NCBI GenBank assembly: GCA_029964075.1
Contig: CM057147.1
Coordinates: 18,807,513-18,871,512, forward strand
DNA: 64,000 bases
From: Patiria pectinifera
Taxonomy: Eukaryota; Echinodermata; Asteroidea; Valvatida; Asterinidae
Direction of reading: 5' to 3'
The first letter of the stretch is position 1; each line of letters opens with the position of its first letter. Below are positions 55,701 to 64,000 of the stretch, one piece after another. The translations under genes were made by a program, and so were the position numbers. The notes under the pieces were generated by a model. That model saw only the letters and a program-made list of their open reading frames with translations. It did not search any database and was not told where the DNA came from.

Positions 55701-58700
55701 CTTTTTATATAATACAATCATAGCAACTCAGGTAGCAGGAGGGTACATGTAGGATTCAGGGCAATGGGGTGATTGGGGAAGGAAATGAGGGAATAGGATG
55801 GTATACAAATATTGAGTGGCTCAGCGTGGAATGGGAGGAATATTATCACAAGGTAAAATCTGGACTTTTCCATTTCACGAGGCGAAGCCAAGTGAACTGG
55901 AAAAGTCCAGATTTTACCGAGCGATAATATTCATCCCATTTCACAATTTAAAGCCACTCAATATTTGTTATATATTGACATTAGATCCTTGTCATTTGAT
56001 ATATCTGAACTTTTATTTCAATACAAAACTGGAGGAAAATGTATTTCTCTCTTCCAAACCACCCCTTCACGAAAACGTTTGAACCCAACACTGTAGCGCT
56101 GGCTCTTTGGAACAATATGCGCTACGCGCAACCCTGAACGTGCACACCAGCGTGCATTTGCACACAAATACCGCGTCATGATCCTAACTGTTCAATAGTA
56201 TTTCCCATTCCCATGGACGGATAGTAGTTTTTGAGCCCCGGCGTGAATGGCAGTAATAACGAATGTCACGTGATGTGAGTTCCACCAATCAAATGACAAG
56301 GATCTGTATGTCGGTTTAACAGGATGGATGCATCGGGCAAGGTATAGGGTAGGGTAGGGAGGGATTGAGGGTAGTGGGGGTGAGGGTCAAAAGAGAGGGC
56401 ATGAAAGAACACATTGCAACAGGTCGGGCAAGGTATAGGGTAGGGAGGGGCAGGGATGGGTAGAGTTGGGTATGGACTAAAGTGAGTTATAAAATCAAAT
56501 GAAAAAAATGTAGGTCAGAGGGCATTAAAATGAATGAAAAATGACGGCAGGGGAAGGGATAGTTAAAAATCTGAATGGTCCATTGAAGTTCAAATTTGTT
56601 TGTGTGCAAGAGTAACCCAAGGTGAAGGGGGGGGGGGTGTTTTGCCTTAATTAGTAAAAACCAAAACAGTAGTTTCTTGTTACAATAACACGTATTCATA
56701 CATATGTTCGGGGGCACGTGTGGTCTAGCGGTGGAGCACAGGATTCATGATCGGGAGGTTGTGGGTTCGAGCCCCGCCGTGGCCATGCGTGTTGTGCCCT
56801 TGAGTAAGGCGCTTCACCTCAATTACTCCTCTCAACCCAGGTGTTAAATGGGTACCAGCATTATTCAATGCTGGGAAGGTAACAGACTCGCCGTGGAGGA
56901 GGTGTGGCGATCCCCCCACAGCAGCATATGAGTCTGGCCCAATCGCTAAATGAAAGAGAGATGGGCACTTCGTTCCTGTGAACACAGGTTCGTCCCTTTA
57001 CCTTTACCATACAGTACATCCTTAGGGCCCGTCTCAATGTTCATATATCTGGGACAGGTTCCGGACACTTTCTGGTTAGAATCACTCACTTCTTCCGAAA
57101 GAAGCTCAGCATTTGTCCTGGACATGTTCTGGGGAACTTTTCATTACCAACTGCTTGACTCGTCAATACTGATAACGTCATTGCGGGAAGATTGCAGGGA
57201 AGTTGTTCAGAATCCTGCAACTTATACCCGATACCATGTCCACAACTTGTCCGCAGATGTGAATTGAGATGGGCACTTAATTAACAGATTGTTGTTTAAC
57301 ACTAAAGACAAAAGGGAGTGAAAAAAAGGGGAAAAATTGTACCTTGATGACGTACGATTATCACACCATTATTTCATAGCTGTTCTTACCTATCAGTGAG
57401 TTTCCTTGTTCAGTAAGCCACTTTGCCCGGACGTCAAAGTTCTTCTGAGTGCATACATCCAATATGCTAGGTTATTAAAGTTGTAATAAAACGGCCACTG
57501 TGTTTTTTATATAACATCATATGAGCGACGTTTCTACACTTATGGCTCACTGTGGTATGCAATCAATTTACATGTAGTTGGTGCAAGAACTTCTACTAAT
57601 ATCATTGGCATGTCGACATTTATACGCACTTTCACGTGCAATACAGCAATGTGATTCACTGATAAAACATACATTGTATATCACAACAATGATATCCTGG
57701 TCAAATATTAAAGGGATATGCCTTACAAAAAAACACACATGTACATGTATTATTATTATTATGTACACATGTATACTTTAAAGGTGAGTGCCCTGTGCTC
57801 TTCAAAAAGTACAAAATATCCTACCGTTTTTCCAATTGTGTGTATTGTTTTATGAAAAAAAAAGTTGTTTGTTTTTTTTTAATTGTGGGCATCTACAACC
57901 CTCTTTTTATGAATTTTTGTCAGGCCGCAAAAAAATTTTGCAAAGAAATAATTCAATAACTAAACACTGGGGCATTTTTCGTTCAGTGTATCATTAAAAA
58001 TAAATTATTTTTAAATTGCTAGGAAAATAGCAATTGCAAAAAAAAATCTATTTGGGGGGGGGGGGGGGGGGGGTGGGTGAGCTCAAAATACCACAGGGAA
58101 TGATCTTTGACAACAACCGTTCTTTATTAGCAAAAGAAGAATGCATAATATGCTGGGAAAACTTATCTCCATATTAAAATTAACTACCATGGAATCTCTT
58201 GCAATAAAAAAATGAATATCAGTATGATTGAATATGGGGTATTGGTGCATAACATTGCACAAGTATAGGGGGCTCAAGGACACATGTATGTATGTGCATG
58301 GAGCTATAAACACATGTGTATAGTACATCAACACCTAACTTGCTTTAGTGTTGGGCGGTTCCAGAATTTCTGGAGATGGTTCCGGTTCTCTTAAAAGAAC
58401 CGGTTCTGACTCTCCGTGACGTGTGTGAGTTTGTGTGGTTTTACCCACCATTGTTTTGACCAATCAGAGTAAAATGTCCTGGTTTTGACGCGTTTGAATT
58501 TCTAGTTATGGAGATGCTTCTTGGCCTACTTTATCCCCATGTAACAGAGGGATAAAGTAGGCCCCAACATGTTTTATTGACTAGTAAAGTTTCAAGTAAT
58601 ACTCTTTTCCCAAGTTATGTCTAAATTAAAATAAAACGATCCCAAACTTCAGCTGTCCACCACTGATCATTTACCGTTCTACGAACTGATGAATGGAGCG

Positions 58701-61700
58701 AGCCACATCAATTGTGTCTAATTCGGTAGCTTTCTTTTTGACTCACCCTGTTCATGAACACAAGCAGCACTGCCCCTTTAATATCAGATCCATCCACCAT
58801 GGGATAAGGAAGTGGCAACATGGAATATTGATTTCCTCTCTCACTGTATGTATTTATAGCTGATATCACTCCATTGTTCTGCATTGTTAGTCCATCCTTC
58901 AGAACAGTGGGTCTGTATTGAAGGTGTGGTTTCCAAATTTATACATAAATATTAGTCTATGGATTTGCAGTTGGTGCTCACTATCTGACAAGGTATGTAC
59001 ATAATTAAAGCCTGTTAAAACAAGTTAAGTGGACATTCAGCATACTTTCGGAATTGAAATGTGTGCATCGATTGTTGTGGGTGGCACCTCAACAAATCAT
59101 CTTGTTATACTGCGGTAATAGATTGTGATGTTTTATTGGTCGAGAACCGAGCACGTGATGTTCCACAAACATGTACTACATGTATGTCAGGGGTGTATAG
59201 CCATCTGCGAACACACAACACCAACTAGTATGGAGATGTTGGCTGTCATCTTCGAATTTCGAAGGACGAACTATATATATATATATATATACCCCTTGGT
59301 ACATGAGTGATGTACCCCACGGGGTACATTGTACATTACCCTGATCGTCCCCACCGTTGAAAGTGTTGTTTCCACCGCCTTGTATCATGTGTATAATAGA
59401 AATAGCCCGGGTAAGAGGCTTTAGACAGCGCGCACACGCACGGATGTCGATTGAACACGCGGGCATGGACCATGGTCGCAGCTGTGATTGGTGCGTAACG
59501 GGGCAGGGAGTATTGGATTGGTCTATTGTGTGCGGGGAAAAGTTAAATTAATTTGTGTTCCCGTGCATGCAATGAAAAAAAATTCTGAGCGAATATTCAC
59601 GATGCAGTAATCGCGGATCTTTTTATAAAAATAATACTGTCGCGATGGCTGCACAGCAACTGGAGGAAACCCACAATTTCAGACGGTTGCAATCTATTAC
59701 CGTGGTATAACAAAACAATTTTTGCCTGTCGTGATTGGGGTCCATGGGTTTGTACACCCTCGGGTGCCATTTGCACCGTCGGGTGTACAAAACACCATGG
59801 AGCCCATCACAACGGGCAACAATTGTATCATGTCTATCGGTTAGTTAGTTACCCGGTAGTTAGTTAGCAACAAATGCTAACATTGTCTATTGCTCCTACA
59901 TAGCTTGACCAATTTCAACCAAACTTTGTCAAAAGTATCAGTAGCCCAGCCCCAACATGTCCCCTGGTCAAATTTGGGTCAAAGGTCATCATGGGGTCAC
60001 TGGGGTTAAAAAAATGATTATTTTTTTGAACTAAAAAAAACCTACTCCTTCCAGAAATTACATGGCACAATAACGTGACTCATGCATAAACATGTTGGGC
60101 TGCAGCTTCCGAGATTGAGCTTGCTATTGTAATTCGTACTACATGTACGTTCTTGTTCAAACGTAACACTGTTGACGGCACCTGCATGTCCAGCCAAAAA
60201 AAACCTAAACACTTTCAGGTCACAAGGAATTTACAGGTACCTTGGTAGTTTTTAGCGCTGTGCCCGTACCTAGATTGTAAAAAAAAAATGGGTTCAATAA
60301 CTAAATATGACTAGGATTGCCCATGTACAGAAATGTACAAGTTACATTATAAAGGGGCACATCGTCCTGAAATCACAGATACTTCTATGTTTAACCCTTC
60401 CCAACTCCATCAAAATCCATCCCCCGTTTGGGGGGATTTTGGTGGGCAAGCCATGAGTGCCAAGTCCATGAAAATCTACCTACCCGGTAGAGTAGTGGTG
60501 TATCTGTGGTGGATTTTGGCGGATTTGGTCCTGAAGCATTATGTGAAGCAGGGTCAGTGATGGATTTGGGCAGACTTGGTACTGTTCTTAGTAAAACTCA
60601 TTAGGGAGTTAGGGTTAAGATTAATCCTACGTTGTATTATAAAGGTCTGGTTGAAAGGAAACTAACCTAATGTCGCACTGTTCCTGAGAAAGCATGAAGA
60701 AACCCCGGTTGTTTACTTCTCAGGCATGCAACTTTTCCTTGGATCAGCTGATTTCCTCGTTTTTCACTTCACACTTTGCCATTCAAAATTGAAATTCACT
60801 GTACAAAGTCTCGTAAAGATTGGAGTTTCCTCGTTTTTTCTTTCTTGCAAGTTGCATGCCTGACTTCTGACACGACTGACATTTTTGTGACATGCCCATA
60901 CGTATTTCCAGCCGCAAATATAAGTTTCCTCCTTTCACGTTGCCCCCAGCTTCTGTGTCTGATGATATAAGACGATTCAATGTACAGTACAGTACACAAT
61001 GTACAAGTATGCACAGCACTGTTTCTCGCCGTCCGCAACATGCGATGCATTGGTCAAACATGTGTGACTGGAATCGTGACTAGCACCCAGGCCCATCGCC
61101 AAAGAAGGGGGGCCTGGTGGGGCCAGGCCCCCCTTGGCCAGCACTTGCCCCCCCCCCCCCCCAACTGCAAAAGCCATACATATATATTTTGCATTTTTTA
61201 TGGTAGTGGGCCCCCGTAGTTGATACTATGGCCCTCCCCCCTGATGCTGAGGGCTGGCGACGGGCTTGCTAGCACCCAAACAGCTTGATTTTTGAGAGGC
61301 CAAATTTTTACCCCCCGAAATTCATTCTCGCAAGAATAACACCAAAAACGGCCAATTTTTAAAGGATGGTTGTGTGGACGTTCATATTCTACTTTTAAAT
61401 GCTCTTTCCAGTTAATATGATTTCATTTCAGACACGTTTTGTAGCCCAATAAGGTGCTTTTCAGGATGTAGTGTCCCTTTAATTCCCTTTATCTGCCTTA
61501 TCTGTTCTATAATATGCCAGTATAAATTTACACAAACAAACAAAAAGCATGTGAATTTTCCATCACTGTAACAGCTGAATCTACAATAAGTGGCATATTA
61601 ATTATCTTCTTTAAGTAATTGCATCGTGATAAATGTAGCAATCGATTTACAGCACCTATTTTTGCTCTCTCTCTGTATTCAGGACGAGTACCTCACGCTG

Positions 61701-61728
61701 GTTGCGCGGTTGATGATTCATATGAGAG
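52788..61728 (+). CDS. Mediator complex subunit 15, first three coding exons
   Basis: Exons are 52788..52888, 53985..54072 and 61683..61728, with donors GTGAGT, GTAAGT and GTATAA and phases 2, 0 and 1 that fit. The 78 residues seen run from MSNMIPTPGIGAVYPG through EWKTESFRAKVVAQ, KSSIEMESHVFQKAKNR and DEYLTLVARLMIHMR. These match the KIX domain at the N-terminus of MED15, the tail-module subunit by which activators such as SREBP contact Mediator in the nucleus. The family has ESHVF and DEYL.LVARL.IH at these places. The N-terminus is about 15 residues longer than the human one. Intron 2 is 7.6 kb. The Gln-rich middle and C-terminal exons are not in the window. Confidence 0.88.
53395..53560. 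mobile_element. G/C-run element fragment in MED15 intron 1
   Basis: Pairs of C runs with GTTTTTTTTATGGAG and AATTTTTTTTTTGGAGATCC end in GATCCGCCCCTGGGC, the end word of the family at 51178. The left end is unclear. Confidence 0.45.
54114..54485 (+). mobile_element. tRNA-derived SINE with ATT tail, in MED15 intron 2
   Basis: The head has GTGGTCTCGTGGTCTGGAGC and B box GGGTTCGAGTCC. The body has CCCTTGGGCAAGGCACTTTG and AGTAAATGGGTACC. The 3' end has GCGCCTTGAGCACAAATACT, GATACATGCGCTTTACAA and an ATT repeat. It begins about 40 bases after exon 2. Confidence 0.8.
55065..55487 (-). mobile_element. tRNA-derived SINE, opposite strand
   Basis: Reverse complement begins GGGGTGCTGTGGTCCAATGG with GGGTTCCAATCC, then GAGCAAGGCACTTTACCA, GTTAAAGAACCCAGTAACAC, GCGCCTTGAGTACC, GATACATGCGCTATATAA and an ATT/AAT tail at 55065. 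Related in layout to 54114-54485. Confidence 0.8.
55806..55967. repeat. Long palindrome, ~70-bp arms
   Basis: CAAATATTGAGTGGCT at the left pairs with AGCCACTCAATATTTG at the right. Further in, GGTAAAATCTGGACTTTTCC pairs with GGAAAAGTCCAGATTTTACC. A ~15-base loop (GAGGCGAAGCCAAGT) separates the arms. Probably a foldback element. Confidence 0.8.
55976..56312. mobile_element. Inverted-repeat element next to the palindrome
   Basis: TGACATTAGATCCTTGTCAT at the left and ATGACAAGGATCTGTATGTC at the right are inverted over ~24 bases. The middle is CpG-rich (GCGCTACGCGCAACC). It directly follows the palindrome and the two may form one composite element. Confidence 0.6.
56330..56650. repeat. Degenerate GGGTAGGG-rich tract
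   Basis: GGGCAAGGTATAGGGTAGGG occurs twice (56336 and 56423), with further GGGTAGGGA-like words and a G run at 56630. Non-coding, and the G-rich strand could form quadruplexes. Confidence 0.6.
56707..57010 (+). mobile_element. tRNA-derived SINE, third type
   Basis: The head has GTGTGGTCTAGCGGTGGAGC and GGGTTCGAGCCC. The body has TTGAGTAAGGCGCTTCACC and TTAAATGGGTACC, and the end has GGGCACTTCGTTCCTGTGAA. In MED15 intron 2. Confidence 0.75.
57027..57274. mobile_element. MITE with GCCCGTCTCAAT ends
   Basis: GCCCGTCTCAATGTTCATAT at the left and GCAGATGTGAATTGAGATGG at the right are inverted, with GGGACAGGTTCCGGACAC against GTCCACAACTTGTCC further in. Non-coding although partly open. Confidence 0.65.
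57390..58912 (-). CDS. Possible exons of an unnamed gene inside MED15 intron 2
   Basis: Two candidate exons read on the minus strand: 58675..58912 and 57390..57466. The first follows TTCAATACAG and encodes GVISAINTYSERGNQYSMLP, LPYPMVDGSDIKGAVLLVF and, after an apparent one-base frame change near 58735, TELDTIDVARSIHQFVER. A donor GTGAGT at 58746 could end it earlier. The second encodes ILDVCTQKNFDVRAKWLTEQ and has donor GTAAGA; phases 2 and 1 fit. The LPLP..DG..KGAVLLVF...D...A..I...VER order faintly resembles the second half of a GAF domain. No start, stop or other exons were found, so it may be a decayed copy. Confidence 0.3.
58055..58076. repeat. Long G run
   Basis: About 18 successive G, then GTGGGTGA. 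One of several long G or C runs in the right third of the window; likely variable in length. Confidence 0.8.
58523..58563. repeat. Perfect 15-bp inverted repeat
   Basis: GGCCTACTTTATCCC and GGGATAAAGTAGGCC flank an 11-base loop. A nearby smaller one, GGTTCTCTTAAAAGAACC, lies at about 58386. Confidence 0.8.
59270..59292. repeat. TA microsatellite
   Basis: About ten TA units (ACTATATATATATATAT...) followed by CCCC. Confidence 0.85.
59716..59825. repeat. Foldback sequence, ~50-bp arms
   Basis: TTGCCTGTCGTGATTGGG, CCATGGGTTTGTACACCC and TCGGGTGC pair with GCACCGTCGGGTGTACAAAA, CACCATGGAGCCCATCAC and AACGGGCAAC. Imperfect, with a very short loop. Non-coding. Confidence 0.7.
59826..61682. other. 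Rest of MED15 intron 2
   Basis: Holds a 14-base inverted pair CAGGCATGCAACTT / AAGTTGCATGCCTG (60721 and 60849), a GGGGCC and C-run tract at 61085-61260 resembling the G/C-run elements, and otherwise plain sequence. No exon recognised. Confidence 0.5.
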
Positions 61729-62458
61729 GTATAAGTGAGTATGTAATTTGTGACTGTCAAACTGCCTTAACCCTAACCCTCACCCTCCAGGGTATTTTGG
61801 CTAAAAAATCATGCCAAACGCAGCAACATGCAACGCTTGTCTAAATGACAAGCCTGCCCAGTGTAGCAAGATCCATCAGGCAAACTGTTTCAAAGCCAAA
61901 CTGCCTCAGAGTCTGTGGTCACTGAATGCAGCAGGATACAACTGTGGCATTGTTCAATGGGACTAGCTGTTATTGTCTTGGTAGTGGCCGTTAACGTGCC
62001 GGTGTTGGTAGCTGAATGCATCAAAGTGCACCAGACTTTTCCACCTGATGCGCTGTGTTGCATCTGGCAGGGTTAGGATTAACCCTAAACCACCCTGACC
62101 CGTTTGGCTTGGAACCATTCTCAATTCTGCAAAATCTTCCAATTGCCACCATGTGAAAATTGGATTTAGCTTAACTCCTCCAAAATCACCCGTTATTTCT
62201 TGAATTTATTCAGCGGAGGGGCGACCACTGCCTCAATCCCTCAAAATCATCCGACTCGCTTAAACACATATGTTGGAGCAGTACTGTTGAAAAGCAAACT
62301 TGGATTGAAGATTGTCCTTTTCCACAACATGTGAAATTATTCCGTCTGGCTTGCTGTCATTGAGAAGGGATCAAGAAATGTAGGTGATTTCTAATGACAA
62401 GTTACTTGACTGATTTATTTATTTGTTTATTACTTCTGGTAATGAAACCAGGGATTAC
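61729..62458. other. MED15 intron 3, repeat remnants
   Basis: TTAACCCTAACCCTCACCC at 61769 is telomere-like. GTTGCATCTGGCAGGGTTAG near 62060 resembles one end of the CCCTGC elements. No further MED15 exon is recognised. Confidence 0.45.
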
Positions 62459-62690
62459 CCAAATAGTGCCCTAGGCACTGTGAGCTCGAAAGCCTGAAGA
62501 AACCTGTAGGAGAAGACATTGAGAAGAAATTACAGTTTTAGAGGTGGGAGGAAAAACCCAGAAGAAAATTCTGGGGAAAACCACCGAATCAGGTAGGGAC
62601 TGAAAACCCAATCCACATATTGGCCCAGGCGGTATTCGAACCCGGGTCACAGCGGTGGAAGGCGAGGAAAGTACCGCTACGCCAAGGACC
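62459..62690 (-). mobile_element. tRNA-derived SINE
   Basis: Reverse complement starts CTTGGCGTAGCGGTACTTTC with CGCTGTGACCCGGGTTCGAA, then GGATTGGGTTTTCAGTCCCT and CCTGATTCGGTGG, matching the fragment at 47880-48005. Confidence 0.65.
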
Positions 62691-62900
62691 AGCGTCCTTA
62701 ATAATTTACTCAGCGCGCCGCGATCCGCTTCACTGCGCCGACTAGCGCCGGAGAGCGCCATGCTCACGGCCTCCCTCGCCCCGCCGATCCCCGACGCTGT
62801 GCGGCGCTGGAGGAAAACACGCATAACAATAGGCGTCACGGCCGAACGCACTTCATACACCGTGGATACACACGGCCCGCCTCGGCGCGCCGGCAGTGAG
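62691..62900. other. GC-rich island
   Basis: A sharply bounded CpG-rich stretch (GCGCGCCGCGATCCGC, GCGCCGACTAGCGCCGGAGA, CCCGCCTCGGCGCGCC) in AT-rich surroundings, right after the SINE. An 85-codon frame crosses it but starts inside the SINE, so coding is unlikely. Confidence 0.5.
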
Positions 62901-63584
62901 TTCTTGAGTTAAAATTTATATTGTGCATGATCTTCGCTTTGTATTGGAATTCTACGAATGTACATGTATAAATTGTGAACAGCTGTTGACTGAAAAGCAT
63001 TTTCAGATTATCAGACACCGAGCTCAGTTTCCAAAATGAACATGATGATGAGAATACTTGCGGCAATTCGGCGATTGGTTCCGAGAACAGAAACAATTCC
63101 CTGACTCCCCATCAAAAAAATCAACCTGATTGTTTTTTTTAATAAAGAGCTGCAGTGACAAAATTGTGTTTCATGATCAAAAGGTTGGGCGTTGTTTTTC
63201 ACTGTTTTCTTGAACCGTGTACGTATCCACCGAGCTGAAACTTCAACAGCTTAGGTTTTAAACTTATTCTTCTTTGGATTTTGAGTGGTGCTTTTATTGG
63301 AAATGAACAAATTGCATCAAAAGCAAAGGATCCCATATGCCCTTAACTTTAAATAAATACTTAAAATAGAACTACACTTTCTGTTGTTTGTGACTGTGTG
63401 ACTCAGAATGAGTGGTATTTTGATGTTATCCCATCTGTTGAGTTAGTCTACCTGTATGTATCTATGATATGCGAGCAGATTCGGTAATTAATTGTGCAAC
63501 TACATGTAGACTGCATCTTGACCTCGTGATTCTGACCATTTAACCTGCGCCTTCTATATTGGGTCTTCAGTTACCAGTTGACAT

Positions 63585-63760
63585 AGACATCTATGAAATA
63601 AAACCTGGACACGTCATCTTGCTTTTACGTCGTGAATTGAGCACAAATAGTCTGCGTCACGCGGCCTGTATACATGTACATGTATGTTACGATGTACATG
63701 TTTGTTACGATATACATTACGCGATGCGTCAACGTCCTGTGGCTTCAAATTATCATCACA
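63585..63760. mobile_element. Partial relative of the 37630 MITE
   Basis: CATAGACATCTATGAAATAA, AAACCTGGACACGTCATCTT, TTTTACGTCGTGAATTG, GCGGCCTGTATAC and TTACGCGATGCG follow the order of 37630-37760. An ACATGTACATG repeat is inserted. The far end is not recognised before the window stops. Confidence 0.6.
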
Positions 63761-64000
63761 TATTTAGGCCATCAGCCTTGGGGTTTGACCGGTATCAAAT
63801 CAGGGCATAAATTATTAAAGTGCGCATGCCCAAGGTATACCGCCCTGAGAGTGGTAACAAGCATTTTGATGGACATTTTGAAAAAAAGGGTGACAGCACC
63901 CAAAAAGCTGCCACCACTACAATACTATCACATATTTTCCAACTCTGGAGGTGTATACCTTGCCAAAAATCGCTATGACGATTATTCCCCTCATTTGATA

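Noticed and set aside
56330-56460. True telomere sequence at GGGTAGGG words
   Set aside because: Units are irregular and not TTAGGG; treated as a degenerate G-rich tract.
62655-62912. 85-codon plus-strand frame as a further MED15 exon
   Set aside because: It starts inside a SINE head and has no Gln-rich or other MED15 similarity.
1-64000. CRISPR arrays, bacterial operons, or other prokaryotic features
   Set aside because: No regularly spaced short repeats with unique spacers, and the genes have introns; this is animal DNA.

Overview
The window is animal nuclear DNA. It has introns with GT-AG borders, tRNA-derived SINEs, many short inverted-repeat DNA elements and three recognisable metazoan gene families. 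The repeat style, long G or C runs and frequent ACATGTA motifs suit a marine invertebrate deuterostome such as an echinoderm, hemichordate or lancelet. I cannot prove the species from sequence alone.

Positions 1-36000 hold a tandem array of SLC22-family transporter genes, all on the minus strand, in units of about 5 kb. Each complete copy has a 1591-base first coding exon, an intron of about 545 bases and a 131-base last exon, giving 573 residues. In transcription order the copies are G (relic), F, E, D, C2 (broken, runs into a gap), C1 (partial, on the other side of the gap), B and A (frameshifted). B, D, E and F look intact. Spacers are duplicated with the genes and carry the same MITEs. 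The block from position 1 to about 4800 repeats 19905 to about 24700 almost base for base. A 500-N gap joins two copies whose ends overlap in sequence, so the copy number here is uncertain.

Positions 36000-44500 are mostly non-coding. They contain two plus-strand cysteine-rich exons of one probable small metal-binding-type protein, a SINE, several MITEs and a telomere-like inverted repeat.

Positions 44812-50766 hold the 3' part of a minus-strand mosaic serine protease (CUB, EGF, LDLa and trypsin domains), with its introns full of tRNA-derived repeats. Divergent from it, on the plus strand, the first three coding exons of Mediator subunit MED15 (KIX domain) start at 52788 and run off the right side of the window. 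Its 7.6-kb second intron carries two possible minus-strand exons with a weak GAF-like look, two SINEs on the plus strand, one on the minus strand, and several palindromes.

The transporter array is the main biological story: recent gene amplification with gene conversion, decay at the edges, and repeated mobile-element traffic. The protease, MED15 and Cys-rich genes are unrelated neighbours. I found no evidence of a wholly new system.
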